Positions 57,039-64,000 of a stretch of DNA of 64,000 bases are shown in pieces. A program made the translations under genes and the position numbers. The stretch spans positions 1 through 64,000 of the forward strand of contig JAOACW010000001.1 in assembly GCA_026417625.1 (NCBI GenBank), in the 5' to 3' direction. Below the pieces are notes generated by a model that worked only from the letters and a program-made list of their open reading frames with translations, was not told the DNA's origin and did not search any database. Within the stretch, counting starts at the first letter, position 1. The number at the start of each line of letters is the position of its first letter. This stretch comes from Syntrophales bacterium. Its GTDB lineage: Bacteria; Desulfobacterota; Syntrophia; Syntrophales; UBA8958.

Positions 57039-57454
57039 ATATCAAAAACTTTACCCTTAACTACAAAACAACCGCCGCTGTTGATGTGCTAGATATTACA
57101 AAGGATGTAGCATCCTGTCTGAGCAAAGCGGAAATAAAGAAAGGGCATGTGATAGTTTTTGTGCCCGGTTCAACAGCTGCCATAACCACCATTGAATACG
57201 AATCGGGTGTTATTAAAGACCTCATAGACGCCATTGAACGCATGGCCCCGAGGGATATTTCTTACCGTCATGACGCACGTTGGGGAGATGGAAACGGATA
57301 TGCTCACGTACGTGCTGCGCTACTAGGACCATCGGTAAACATTCCTGTTGATGGGGGACGTATGCTTCTCGGAACATGGCAGCAGATAGTCCTTGTTGAC
57401 TCTGATAACCGACCCCGGACAAGACAGGTTATTGTGCAGGTCTGTGGGATTTGA
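57035..57454 (+). CDS. yjbQ: YjbQ (UPF0047) family protein
   Basis: 139-residue single-domain protein with VFVPGSTAAITTIEYE, RHDARWGDGNGYAHVRAALLG and LGTWQQIVLVDSDNRPR, the UPF0047 pattern with conserved His and Asp. E. coli YjbQ has weak thiamine-phosphate synthase activity, but the physiological role is unsettled. The ATG overlaps the stop of the flavoprotein gene. Confidence 0.93.
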   Translation: MNIKNFTLNYKTTAAVDVLDITKDVASCLSKAEIKKGHVIVFVPGSTAAITTIEYESGVIKDLIDAIERMAPRDISYRHDARWGDGNGYAHVRAALLGPSVNIPVDGGRMLLGTWQQIVLVDSDNRPRTRQVIVQVCGI

Positions 57455-57465
57455 AAGGAAAGATA

Positions 57466-58005
57466 ATGAAAAAATTAGTGCTTCTCATAATACTTGTTGC
57501 TTCCATTATCCCTATCCCAAGTTATGGTCAAACGGCAATAGAGGCCATTAAGGCCCTCAAAAAGCTGGAAGGTCGGGTTGCAATTGGTCTAAACTACAAA
57601 GAGTACGCCCTGGCCCTCGCAGACGCCAAGGTTGATGTGGAACTGTACTTGGAAACCACGTCGGCGAAAAGCAATCCAAAGCTCGTGGATCAGCTCAAAA
57701 AAATTGTTGATCATTACGAGAATGCACGAAAGATATGGTTCATAAAGACACTAAAAACAGAGGATTTTGGCACAGCTTTCGGCCACCTCCTCTCACTCCA
57801 GAATGGTCCAGAAGGAACGTTGGGACGGCAACTCCTCAATCTTTACCCAGAGGCGAATCGCTCCGTTGAGAAAGGCGGTGCTCTAACCATGGGGGCCTTT
57901 GGCAGTAAGGGATCAAACGAGATCCTCGTGGATAACCTCATAAACATCATCTGGAAAAGAGCCTCAGAGGATCTGCAACATGTTGTAGAAATGGTTGTTC
58001 ATTAA
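57466..58005 (+). CDS. Secreted helical protein, unknown
   Basis: ATG at 57466 with AAAGGAAAG upstream gives 179 residues. A signal peptide (about 1-21, ending SYG-Q) precedes an all-alpha body (AIKALKKLEGRVAIGLNYKEYALALADAK). I do not recognise a named family. Translational overlap with yjbQ is only seen if a TTG at 57451 were used. Probably cotranscribed with the flavoprotein and yjbQ. Function unknown. Confidence 0.7.
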   Translation: MKKLVLLIILVASIIPIPSYGQTAIEAIKALKKLEGRVAIGLNYKEYALALADAKVDVELYLETTSAKSNPKLVDQLKKIVDHYENARKIWFIKTLKTEDFGTAFGHLLSLQNGPEGTLGRQLLNLYPEANRSVEKGGALTMGAFGSKGSNEILVDNLINIIWKRASEDLQHVVEMVVH

Positions 58006-58014
58006 CGATGAGTT

Positions 58015-58314
58015 ATGTGTAACATAGTGAAACTGAGATCTCTCCTCAGCGAGATAGAAAACTTAAAACACGAAAACTATTTAAGCCCCACTTTTAAAGA
58101 ATGGCACCACAGATGTGAGAATTGCATCCTCGAACTTTTTGGACCAAACTCCACACATTTGGAACATTTCCGAGCAATCCTGTTTACTCCCCTATTTTTG
58201 AGCTGTTGCAGTGGAGACAGCCAGTTTGACGAGGCGTTTCATAATGGACTGGAAGAGGCCCGCAGACTTATCCTTCTCTGCCTGAAGGATAGTGAGACTT
58301 CATGCCTCGGATGA
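58015..58314 (+). CDS. Small helical protein, unknown
   Basis: 99 residues, cytoplasmic, helical and Cys-containing. The segment SPTFKEWHHRCENCILELFG reminds me of short helical modules seen in front of nucleotide-binding/TIR-like domains in other bacteria, but here it stands alone. Nine bases after the secreted helical gene; no strong ribosome site; 3' end overlaps the next minus-strand gene by 15 bases. Moderate confidence that it is a real gene. Confidence 0.5.
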   Translation: MCNIVKLRSLLSEIENLKHENYLSPTFKEWHHRCENCILELFGPNSTHLEHFRAILFTPLFLSCCSGDSQFDEAFHNGLEEARRLILLCLKDSETSCLG

Positions 58315-59313
58315 GAAACTTCTTGTGGCCTCCTCGATTAGCAAATGCTCAGACCCCTTGTACTTTGGTGAAAAATGAAAGGGAACTATCCTTTTTGCAC
58401 CGGCAAGTCGAGCGATCTCGCCCGCCTGATGAGCCGTTAAATGATACGTGGCCTGAGCTCTGTGAACATCTTCCTGAAGAAAAGTGGTTTCAATAAAAAG
58501 TACATCTGCATCTTTTGCGAGATGCACTATCCTTTCCACGTTCTCTTTCGAAAAGAGTACATCAGTTACATAAGCTACTCTTCTTCCAGGGGTAATCTTT
58601 ACAGCCTTTGATCTTAACTCTCCCAGTGGTACAAAAATTTCCTTTACCTCATCTTTCTCCTTCCACCACGCCCTGATTAAAAGATCATCAGGCGAGTCCC
58701 TGAAAATGTGTTCCTTTAACGTGTTAAGCCACGGTCCCACGGAAAAACCCATATCTTGAATGACGTTTTTCTTTATGTTTACGTGTTTCTTCTCCTCAAA
58801 ACAAAAGGCAAGAGAGGGTATCTTATGGTCAAGAAAAGCACAATGTACGCTGAACAGATCCTCATCTATGAGTATTCCCGACGTGTATCTCTTTGACTCC
58901 CCTTCACGCCGAAACTTAGTCTTACATTCAAAATGGCCCTCCTCCACTAAACCATCAGGATGGACCTCTACCACTTTCAGAACAAAGTTATTCTCATACT
59001 CCTCAACAAGGTTCCAGGAATACGCACCCAACCGGTTCTCTACCTGTTTCAAAAAACCAGATGGACCAAACAAGATTATATTTCGGTCTCTTCCTAAACA
59101 AATGCGCACAAGATGATCAAATCCAATGAAATGGTCCATGTGAGTATGTGATACGAAAACAGCGTCAATTTTCAAAACCTTCCGAGCAGGTAGATTGTGG
59201 ATGTCACCAAGATCAAAAAGAAACGCCCTCCTCTGGTGTTTAAACTCCAGATACATAGCTGGGTCACCAAACGGATCATTTACGAGGAAAGCGTTGAACA
59301 ATCCTCCCCCCAT
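58300..59313 (-). CDS. RNase Z-like metallo-beta-lactamase fold protein
   Basis: SHTHMDHFIGFDHL (55-68) supplies the HxHxDH zinc motif; VAYVTDVLF and LFIETTFL give the acidic ligand region, and TAHQAGEIARLAGAKRIVPFHFSPKY the C-terminal HSP-like motif. tRNase Z enzymes remove tRNA 3' trailers, but the unusual middle (ESKRYTSGILIDEDLFSVHC) suggests a distant relative. 337 residues. It overlaps the HAD gene by 34 bases. No ribosome site is apparent. Confidence 0.82.
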   Translation of the reverse strand: MGGGLFNAFLVNDPFGDPAMYLEFKHQRRAFLFDLGDIHNLPARKVLKIDAVFVSHTHMDHFIGFDHLVRICLGRDRNIILFGPSGFLKQVENRLGAYSWNLVEEYENNFVLKVVEVHPDGLVEEGHFECKTKFRREGESKRYTSGILIDEDLFSVHCAFLDHKIPSLAFCFEEKKHVNIKKNVIQDMGFSVGPWLNTLKEHIFRDSPDDLLIRAWWKEKDEVKEIFVPLGELRSKAVKITPGRRVAYVTDVLFSKENVERIVHLAKDADVLFIETTFLQEDVHRAQATYHLTAHQAGEIARLAGAKRIVPFHFSPKYKGSEHLLIEEATRSFSSEA

Positions 59314-60128
59314 AGTAAATCTGCTATAGAATGAGACACTTCCGCAATTTTGGACTTGAACTTAAACAAATCCTCCTCGCTCCTTACAACTTCAACATTG
59401 AAGAAAAACTCAAAAACAGGAGCAGTAAAAACCTCACTGATGCACTTCAACACTGTTTCATAGTATTTTCCATTATATTCGGCAATACTTGTTTGCACGG
59501 GCTCATGAGATCTAAAATCGTCAATAACCAAAATCCGTTCCAGTTCCCAACATGGTAAAAGAGCTCTGCATGTTCTCCAGTACCTGACATCCATTTTCTG
59601 AAATCCTATATCGGCGGAATTTGCAACCACAAACCTACACCCTAAGTCCTCCTGCCACTTACCCAAAGGGACACATCTTATATTTGCCCTCTGAAAATGT
59701 TGCACGATCAATTCAGTAGCCTCAGCGTAATGATCGGTGGCCACAATTGTAAAGATCGATTCATCTTCATTCAACTTTCGAAGCAACGGATACCACTCTT
59801 CTTCGATGGTTAAGCTCTCCATATAACCTCTAACAAAACGTTCCACAGCGCTACGGACCCTTTCTTCACTTACATCTACCGGTTCTTCAGCACAAAGAGA
59901 AAGCACCTGTGCAACCATACTTGTCTCGTAACCGATACCGGATGTCACTGCCTCATGCCATGTTGGAACAACGATTTTATCCCAGAAGATAACATCATTA
60001 CTCACACCAAATTCCGTTAAGCCTGCGCGTTTGAGTTCTTCATTCAACCGCGCTGAATGAGAAAAAAGCACTGCCTTAACACTCAGCGTGCCCGAAAAGT
60101 CAAAAATAACAAGGGTACGAATATTCAT
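59280..60128 (-). CDS. HAD-superfamily-like protein
   Basis: FDFSGTLS at residues 9-16 matches HAD motif I with nucleophile Asp10, but the usual second Asp is Ser12, as seen in some phosphonatase-type or ATPase members rather than typical phosphatases. VIDDFRSHE near 205 is a motif IV candidate. The cap region is all-helical. 282 residues. Substrate unknown. Coupled by overlap to the downstream RNase Z-like gene; its promoter sits a few bases from the ATG. Confidence 0.7.
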   Translation of the reverse strand: MNIRTLVIFDFSGTLSVKAVLFSHSARLNEELKRAGLTEFGVSNDVIFWDKIVVPTWHEAVTSGIGYETSMVAQVLSLCAEEPVDVSEERVRSAVERFVRGYMESLTIEEEWYPLLRKLNEDESIFTIVATDHYAEATELIVQHFQRANIRCVPLGKWQEDLGCRFVVANSADIGFQKMDVRYWRTCRALLPCWELERILVIDDFRSHEPVQTSIAEYNGKYYETVLKCISEVFTAPVFEFFFNVEVVRSEEDLFKFKSKIAEVSHSIADLLWGEDCSTLSS

Positions 60129-60136
60129 TAAAAAAA

Positions 60137-60164
60137 ATTATGATAAAAACCCTATTCCTATCAA
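60137..60164 (-). promoter_or_regulatory. Candidate promoter for the HAD-like gene
   Basis: TTGATA at 60164-60159, 16-base spacer, CATAAT at 60142-60137; the ATG is eight bases further on, so the mRNA would be nearly leaderless. Confidence 0.4.
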
Positions 60165-60187
60165 GGCGTTTTTTCAGGCAAAATATT

Positions 60188-60218
60188 TTGACAGAAATCA
60201 ATCGACCTGGTTTATACT
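60188..60218 (+). promoter_or_regulatory. Candidate promoter for the DUF5658-like gene
   Basis: Perfect TTGACA at 60188-60193; TTTATA lies 17 bases on and TATACT (60213-60218) 19 bases on. The predicted start is at or next to the ATG at 60226. Confidence 0.45.
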
Positions 60219-60225
60219 GGCAGCT

Positions 60226-60567
60226 ATGGAAAACAAATCGGACACTCTAATCATATGCATCATTTCTTTCATCTTACTAAACATAGCAGATCTCATTACG
60301 ACCATTAGAGCAACGAAACACGGAGCCCGCGAAGCCAATCCCGTGGTTCGATACCTCTTAAAACACCGCCTTTTTACATTAACAAAACTCACCGTAACGA
60401 TCATCATCACTTTCGTTCTATTCAGTCTTCCAGAAAATTGTGCCTTGATCATAGCCTTCATTTGCTGCTCGCTTTACCTGTTTGCTTTGATAAATAATGT
60501 GCATGTCCTAAGGATTTTGAAAACAAAAAAGGGAGAGATGTACAGCGATGAAAAGCAAAATCTTTAA
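60226..60567 (+). CDS. Small membrane protein, DUF5658-like
   Basis: From ATG at 60226, 113 residues with three or four transmembrane helices (LIICIISFILLNIADLITTI; LFTLTKLTVTIIITFVLFSL; ALIIAFICCSLYLFALI). The pattern of an Asp in helix 1 followed by GAREANPVVRYLL and a Lys in the next helix is typical of DUF5658. Function unknown. An upstream in-frame ATG at 60088 would overlap the divergent gene and is rejected. Overlaps the hydrolase gene by 20 bases. Confidence 0.72.
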   Translation: MENKSDTLIICIISFILLNIADLITTIRATKHGAREANPVVRYLLKHRLFTLTKLTVTIIITFVLFSLPENCALIIAFICCSLYLFALINNVHVLRILKTKKGEMYSDEKQNL

Positions 60568-61234
60568 ATTATCCATTGGAAAAGGCGGATATGTCTCTGC
60601 CCATCTTCTGGCACCAAACAATATAGAAGCCCGTAATGGTTTAGTTCTTGCGCACGGGTTGGGAAACAACCTTAACCACCCTCTTCTGGAATCGTTCGCA
60701 ACGGGACTTACAAAAAAAGGCATGATAACCTTGCGTTTTAACTTTCCTTACAGGGAGAGGGGCAAGGATCTACCAGATCCCCAAGAAACTCTTGTAGAAA
60801 CGTTGTGCCTCGCTTTTGAGTGGTTGAAAGATGAAACACGTTTAGAAACTGAGAATATCTTTCTGGCAGGAAAGTCACTGGGTGGAAGGATCGCCTCACT
60901 TGCCGTGGCGGAGAAACTCATAGTTCCTGCGGGAATTATTTTCCTGGGATACCCACTACACCCACCAATAGTAAAATTCCCCCTTCGAAGCTCTCACCTT
61001 CACACTATAGAAACTCCTATGCTCTTCTTCGCCGGAACCCGGGATTCTCTCTGCGACCTGAAACTACTGGAAAGTGAGCTAAAGAAAATTAAAGCCCCCT
61101 GGAAGCTAGAAATAATCGAAGGTGGAGACCATTCATTCATTCCTCCTGCAGAAGACAAACGTACCGAGCTAGAAATATACCAGGAAATAATCTCCAGAGC
61201 ATGGAGTTGGATCGAATCACTTAAAAAATTATAG
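60548..61234 (+). CDS. Alpha/beta hydrolase, KANL3/Tex30-like
   Basis: VLAHGLGNNLNHPLLES is the oxyanion region, LAGKSLGGRIASL holds nucleophile Ser110, FFAGTRDSLCDL the acid (about Asp170) and EGGDHSF the His (about 195). 228 residues, compact cytoplasmic enzyme of the dienelactone-hydrolase-like group (COG3571). Substrate unknown. Translationally coupled to the DUF5658-like gene, convergent with glnA. Confidence 0.85.
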   Translation: MKSKIFKLSIGKGGYVSAHLLAPNNIEARNGLVLAHGLGNNLNHPLLESFATGLTKKGMITLRFNFPYRERGKDLPDPQETLVETLCLAFEWLKDETRLETENIFLAGKSLGGRIASLAVAEKLIVPAGIIFLGYPLHPPIVKFPLRSSHLHTIETPMLFFAGTRDSLCDLKLLESELKKIKAPWKLEIIEGGDHSFIPPAEDKRTELEIYQEIISRAWSWIESLKKL

Positions 61235-62560
61235 CATGGGAAGATAACGCTCTATCTCGAACTGACTCACATGTGTGCGGAACCGATCCCACTCAACCCG
61301 CTTATTCTCTATAAATTTCTCGAAGATGTGGTTACCCAAGGTTTCCCGTACAAGTGCGCTCTTTTCACAGAGGGTTATCGCCTGATTTAAACTGCCGGGC
61401 AAAGACACAATGCCTGCTCTTTCTCTCGCCTTCTCATTCATTTCATAAAGGTCTTCTTCGATAGGGGGTGGTAACTCGTAGTTGTCCTCAATACCTTTCA
61501 TACCCGCAGCCAACATGACGGCAAATGCCAAGTAGGGGTTGCACGCGGGATCAGGTGAGCGAAACTCGATACGTGTAGCCTTTTCCTTCCCAGGTTTGTA
61601 CATGGGTACCCGGATCATAGCTGATCTATTACGTCTTGCCCAGGAAACATAAACAGGAGCTTCATAGCCCGGCACAAGACGCTTGTATGAATTCACCCAC
61701 TGATTGCAGATGGCAGTAATCTCCGGTGCATGGACGAGGAGTCCGGCTATGTATTTCTTCGCAATGCTTGAAAGATGGTATTCATCTCTTTCATCGAAAA
61801 AAGCATTCCGGTTACCCTGGAAAAGGGACTGATGGGTATGCATACCACTGCCATTGTAACCGTAAAGCGGTTTGGGCATAAATGTAGCATAAACACCATT
61901 CTGACGTGCTACCTCTTTCACCGTAACCCTGTAGGTCATCACTTTGTCTGCCATAGCCAGTGCCTCGTCGTATCGGAGATCAATCTCGTGCTGGCTCGGC
62001 GCTACCTCGTGATGAGAGTATTCCACGGCAATACCCATTTCCTGAAGAGCAAAAATGGTCTGTCTCCTAAGGTCCGTAGCCCGGTCCAAAGGTATCCCAT
62101 CAAAGTATCCCGCTGTATCAAGAGGTTGAGGTGTTTTCTCGTCTGTAAAGTAAAAGTACTCAAGCTCCGGACCAACGTAAAACGTAAACCCTTTTTCCGA
62201 GACCTTTTTCAGTATCCTTTTCAAACAATACCGAGGGTCTCCCTCATAAGGAGTGCCGTCGGGATTCAAAATATCACAGAACATGCGTGCAACTGGTCTA
62301 TCAGCGGGTCTCCAAGGTAAAAATTGAAAGGTAGTGGGATCTGGTTTGGCTATCATATCACTTTCCTCGATCCGGCAGAAACCTTCGATAGAAGATCCAT
62401 CAAATCCCATGCCCTCCTCTAAACCCACCTCAAGTTCCGAGGGTGTTATACTGAAGACCTTAAGCATCCCCAGTATATCTGTAAACCAGAATTGAATAAA
62501 ACTCACATTTCTCTCTTTCACAATCCGTAAAACATCATCTTTTGTTCTACAAAGTACCAT
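61229..62560 (-). CDS. glnA: Glutamine synthetase type I (alpha-like)
   Basis: Ligates ammonia to glutamate. FTDILGMLKVFSITPSEL, FDGSSIEGFCRIEESDM, GPELEYFYF, GYNGSGMHTHQSLF, RLVPGYEAPVYVSWARRNRS and RIEFRSPDPACNPYLAFAVM (each shortened here) cover both domains. 443 residues. It lacks the extra loop of GSI-beta, and the adenylylation-site region reads DLYEMNEK, so control by adenylylation is unlikely. AAAGG precedes the ATG; 36 bases after the hexokinase gene on the same strand. Confidence 0.96.
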   Translation of the reverse strand: MVLCRTKDDVLRIVKERNVSFIQFWFTDILGMLKVFSITPSELEVGLEEGMGFDGSSIEGFCRIEESDMIAKPDPTTFQFLPWRPADRPVARMFCDILNPDGTPYEGDPRYCLKRILKKVSEKGFTFYVGPELEYFYFTDEKTPQPLDTAGYFDGIPLDRATDLRRQTIFALQEMGIAVEYSHHEVAPSQHEIDLRYDEALAMADKVMTYRVTVKEVARQNGVYATFMPKPLYGYNGSGMHTHQSLFQGNRNAFFDERDEYHLSSIAKKYIAGLLVHAPEITAICNQWVNSYKRLVPGYEAPVYVSWARRNRSAMIRVPMYKPGKEKATRIEFRSPDPACNPYLAFAVMLAAGMKGIEDNYELPPPIEEDLYEMNEKARERAGIVSLPGSLNQAITLCEKSALVRETLGNHIFEKFIENKRVEWDRFRTHVSQFEIERYLPML

Positions 62561-62596
62561 GTCTACAACCTTTCTTCTTTTTAAGATACTCCCAAT

Positions 62597-63919
62597 TTAC
62601 ATTGACCTTGCACCGTTTGCAAGTGCATATGAAGCTGAAACGGCAGACCCTATCGCAGATCCATTCTTAACAACGAAAAAACTAACATTAGACGCATATT
62701 CTCCTAGAATCTCTCTTAATGCCCTCTTCACCATCCGTCGGTACAACTGGTTCTGAGTAAAAAGAGCACCATCAACAGCCACTTTGTGCGAACACTTAAA
62801 ACAAGGATCCATCCATTTCACCACCGCAACTATCGCAGCGCTGATCAATCTTGCGGAACGTTCCAGCAAAAAACGGGCTATCCTCCTAACAAGATTGAGC
62901 TCCTCCTTCTTCAAATCTTCCCATCCTAGTAAAACAAGAATATCCCTATCTTCTCTGAGTAAGAGATGCAAAAATTCCGACCTTATTAAATGGGATAGTT
63001 CTAAACTCTCTTTGCGAACGGACAGCACACCATTTTCTTTGAGATACTTCAAAACTAAACGCATAACTTCTCCCAAATACTTTCCCGATGTCATTTTTTC
63101 AAACTGCTGCTCACCAGAATTGGGGGACATCTTATCCAATACCTCATCAAACATATTTCTATACAGACGATTAAAACTACCCCATTCCATATTTATGACC
63201 ACTTCGGACCTCCCTCCTGTTGATGAGTAAATCCGCGACCAATTCTCGAAATAAGAGGCGTTAGTACCTGTACCAAGAATTACTCCCATATCACAGTAGG
63301 GATCCCTATACGCCCCTGCAACAAGGGTAGCCACCGTATCATTCATCAATGAGGCCACTCGGATAAAACCCATACCCCTGCGCTGGAGTGCTTCATTTAA
63401 AAGCACCGAAACATCTTTACCTAAAACATTCCTAACATTAAATCCCTTTGTCCACCTGATGAGTCTTCCGGAACTAAGGGATGTATGTTCCAAAGGAAAG
63501 GAAAAGGTAAAAGCCATAGGATAAAACCCCCCTTGACAAGAAACTCCCCTCAAGAAAGACTCCACGCATACGGCGAGATAGTTGAAAAATTCTTCACAAT
63601 CCCCATTCATTACATGGGAAGGAACAGCATAAGATTTCATGCCCGTGACCCTGGAATGCCTTCCTCCTTGCAAACTTACCTTCAGCACTTTAATTAATGT
63701 CCCTCCAATGTCCAACACAAGATAATCGCCAACTTCAGAGCCTGTAGGACGTCTGGCGTAGGTAGGTAACATTGAGAGTGAGCTTCCACAGCCTTTCAAA
63801 CCCAGTTCCATTTCTTGATGAAAAGACAAAATCATCTCATCTATCTGCTCCAACGATAGAGAGAAAAGTTCTCTCATCTCAGAAACATACGGCCCCAGAC
63901 GACCTTTAACTCCATCCAT
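62597..63919 (-). CDS. Eukaryotic-type hexokinase family protein
   Basis: SMLPTYARRPTGSE leads into LVLDIGGTLIKVLKV (phosphate-1, Asp70), then FTFSFPLEHT, RLIRWTKGF, and MNDTVATLVAGAY with the catalytic Asp194, and MGVILGTGTNASY (phosphate-2). This is the order and wording of the hexokinase_1/hexokinase_2 family of yeast and animals, not of bacterial glucokinases. 440 residues, one functional unit. It would phosphorylate hexoses with ATP. AAGG lies six bases before the ATG. Upstream of glnA; bases 63920-64000 hold only its leader. Confidence 0.9.
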   Translation of the reverse strand: MDGVKGRLGPYVSEMRELFSLSLEQIDEMILSFHQEMELGLKGCGSSLSMLPTYARRPTGSEVGDYLVLDIGGTLIKVLKVSLQGGRHSRVTGMKSYAVPSHVMNGDCEEFFNYLAVCVESFLRGVSCQGGFYPMAFTFSFPLEHTSLSSGRLIRWTKGFNVRNVLGKDVSVLLNEALQRRGMGFIRVASLMNDTVATLVAGAYRDPYCDMGVILGTGTNASYFENWSRIYSSTGGRSEVVINMEWGSFNRLYRNMFDEVLDKMSPNSGEQQFEKMTSGKYLGEVMRLVLKYLKENGVLSVRKESLELSHLIRSEFLHLLLREDRDILVLLGWEDLKKEELNLVRRIARFLLERSARLISAAIVAVVKWMDPCFKCSHKVAVDGALFTQNQLYRRMVKRALREILGEYASNVSFFVVKNGSAIGSAVSASYALANGARSM

Positions 63920-64000
63920 AAACGGCCTTTTTATTTTCTATTTCAGCAACCGAAGTTTTTTACCAAACTATCATATTGTTCACTACCTGGCATCTTAAAT

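Overview
The window is a compact, AT-leaning bacterial chromosome segment with 64 protein genes (one cut by the left edge), one doubtful leader ORF and two tRNA genes. Secretin-type pilus genes, a CsgG-like outer-membrane lipoprotein and a ClpS/ClpA/Aat set point to a Gram-negative. The gene order rimP-nusA-infB-DUF503-rbfA-DHH-truB-rpsO-pnp-M16-dut, a DUF39 homocysteine-biosynthesis protein and a non-adenylylated-type glutamine synthetase suggest an anaerobe of the former Deltaproteobacteria (Desulfobacterota, Syntrophia-like). That taxonomic call is inference. No rRNA, CRISPR array, transposase or phage gene was seen.

Layout. 1-1000: the 5' end of an SNF2-type helicase running off the left edge, behind a structured leader, then tRNA-Pro(GGG). 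1000-5700: a lytic transglycosylase and a minus-strand run guaA-orphan-sfsA/DUF123-amidohydrolase. 5700-8700: a plus-strand pair of secreted proteins (FlgT-like plus CsgG-like lipoprotein) and a NYN-domain RNase. 8700-14400: minus-strand housekeeping genes (holA, LOG, rpsU, hisC, gcvH, an aminopeptidase, a TPR protein). 14500-24500: a type IV pilus region in which minor pilins and PilY1 (plus strand) meet pilMNOPQ (minus strand) tail to tail. 24500-37400: the long minus-strand translation/RNA operon from rimP down to ftsB, continuing into pilM. 37500-47000: tRNA-Gly(CCC), hisD, murA, prmC, prfA, rpmE, rho, pgeF, rluD and a HemW-like radical SAM gene. 47000-64000: def, a DUF7309-like gene, a queuosine-precursor transporter, a sensor kinase facing an NtrC-type regulator, the N-degron set clpS-clpA-aat, a flavoprotein/YjbQ operon, several poorly characterised hydrolases, glnA and a eukaryotic-type hexokinase.

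Most genes are ordinary. The parts most worth following are the FlgT/CsgG two-gene outer-membrane module, the attenuator-like leaders before the helicase and before rimP, a 95-residue insertion in HolA, a stand-alone DUF39 protein, several transcription units that look leaderless, and the bacterial copy of a eukaryotic-type hexokinase. No complete new system can be demonstrated from this window alone. The FlgT/CsgG pair is the best candidate inside it, and the helicase may mark the edge of a defence island lying to the left.
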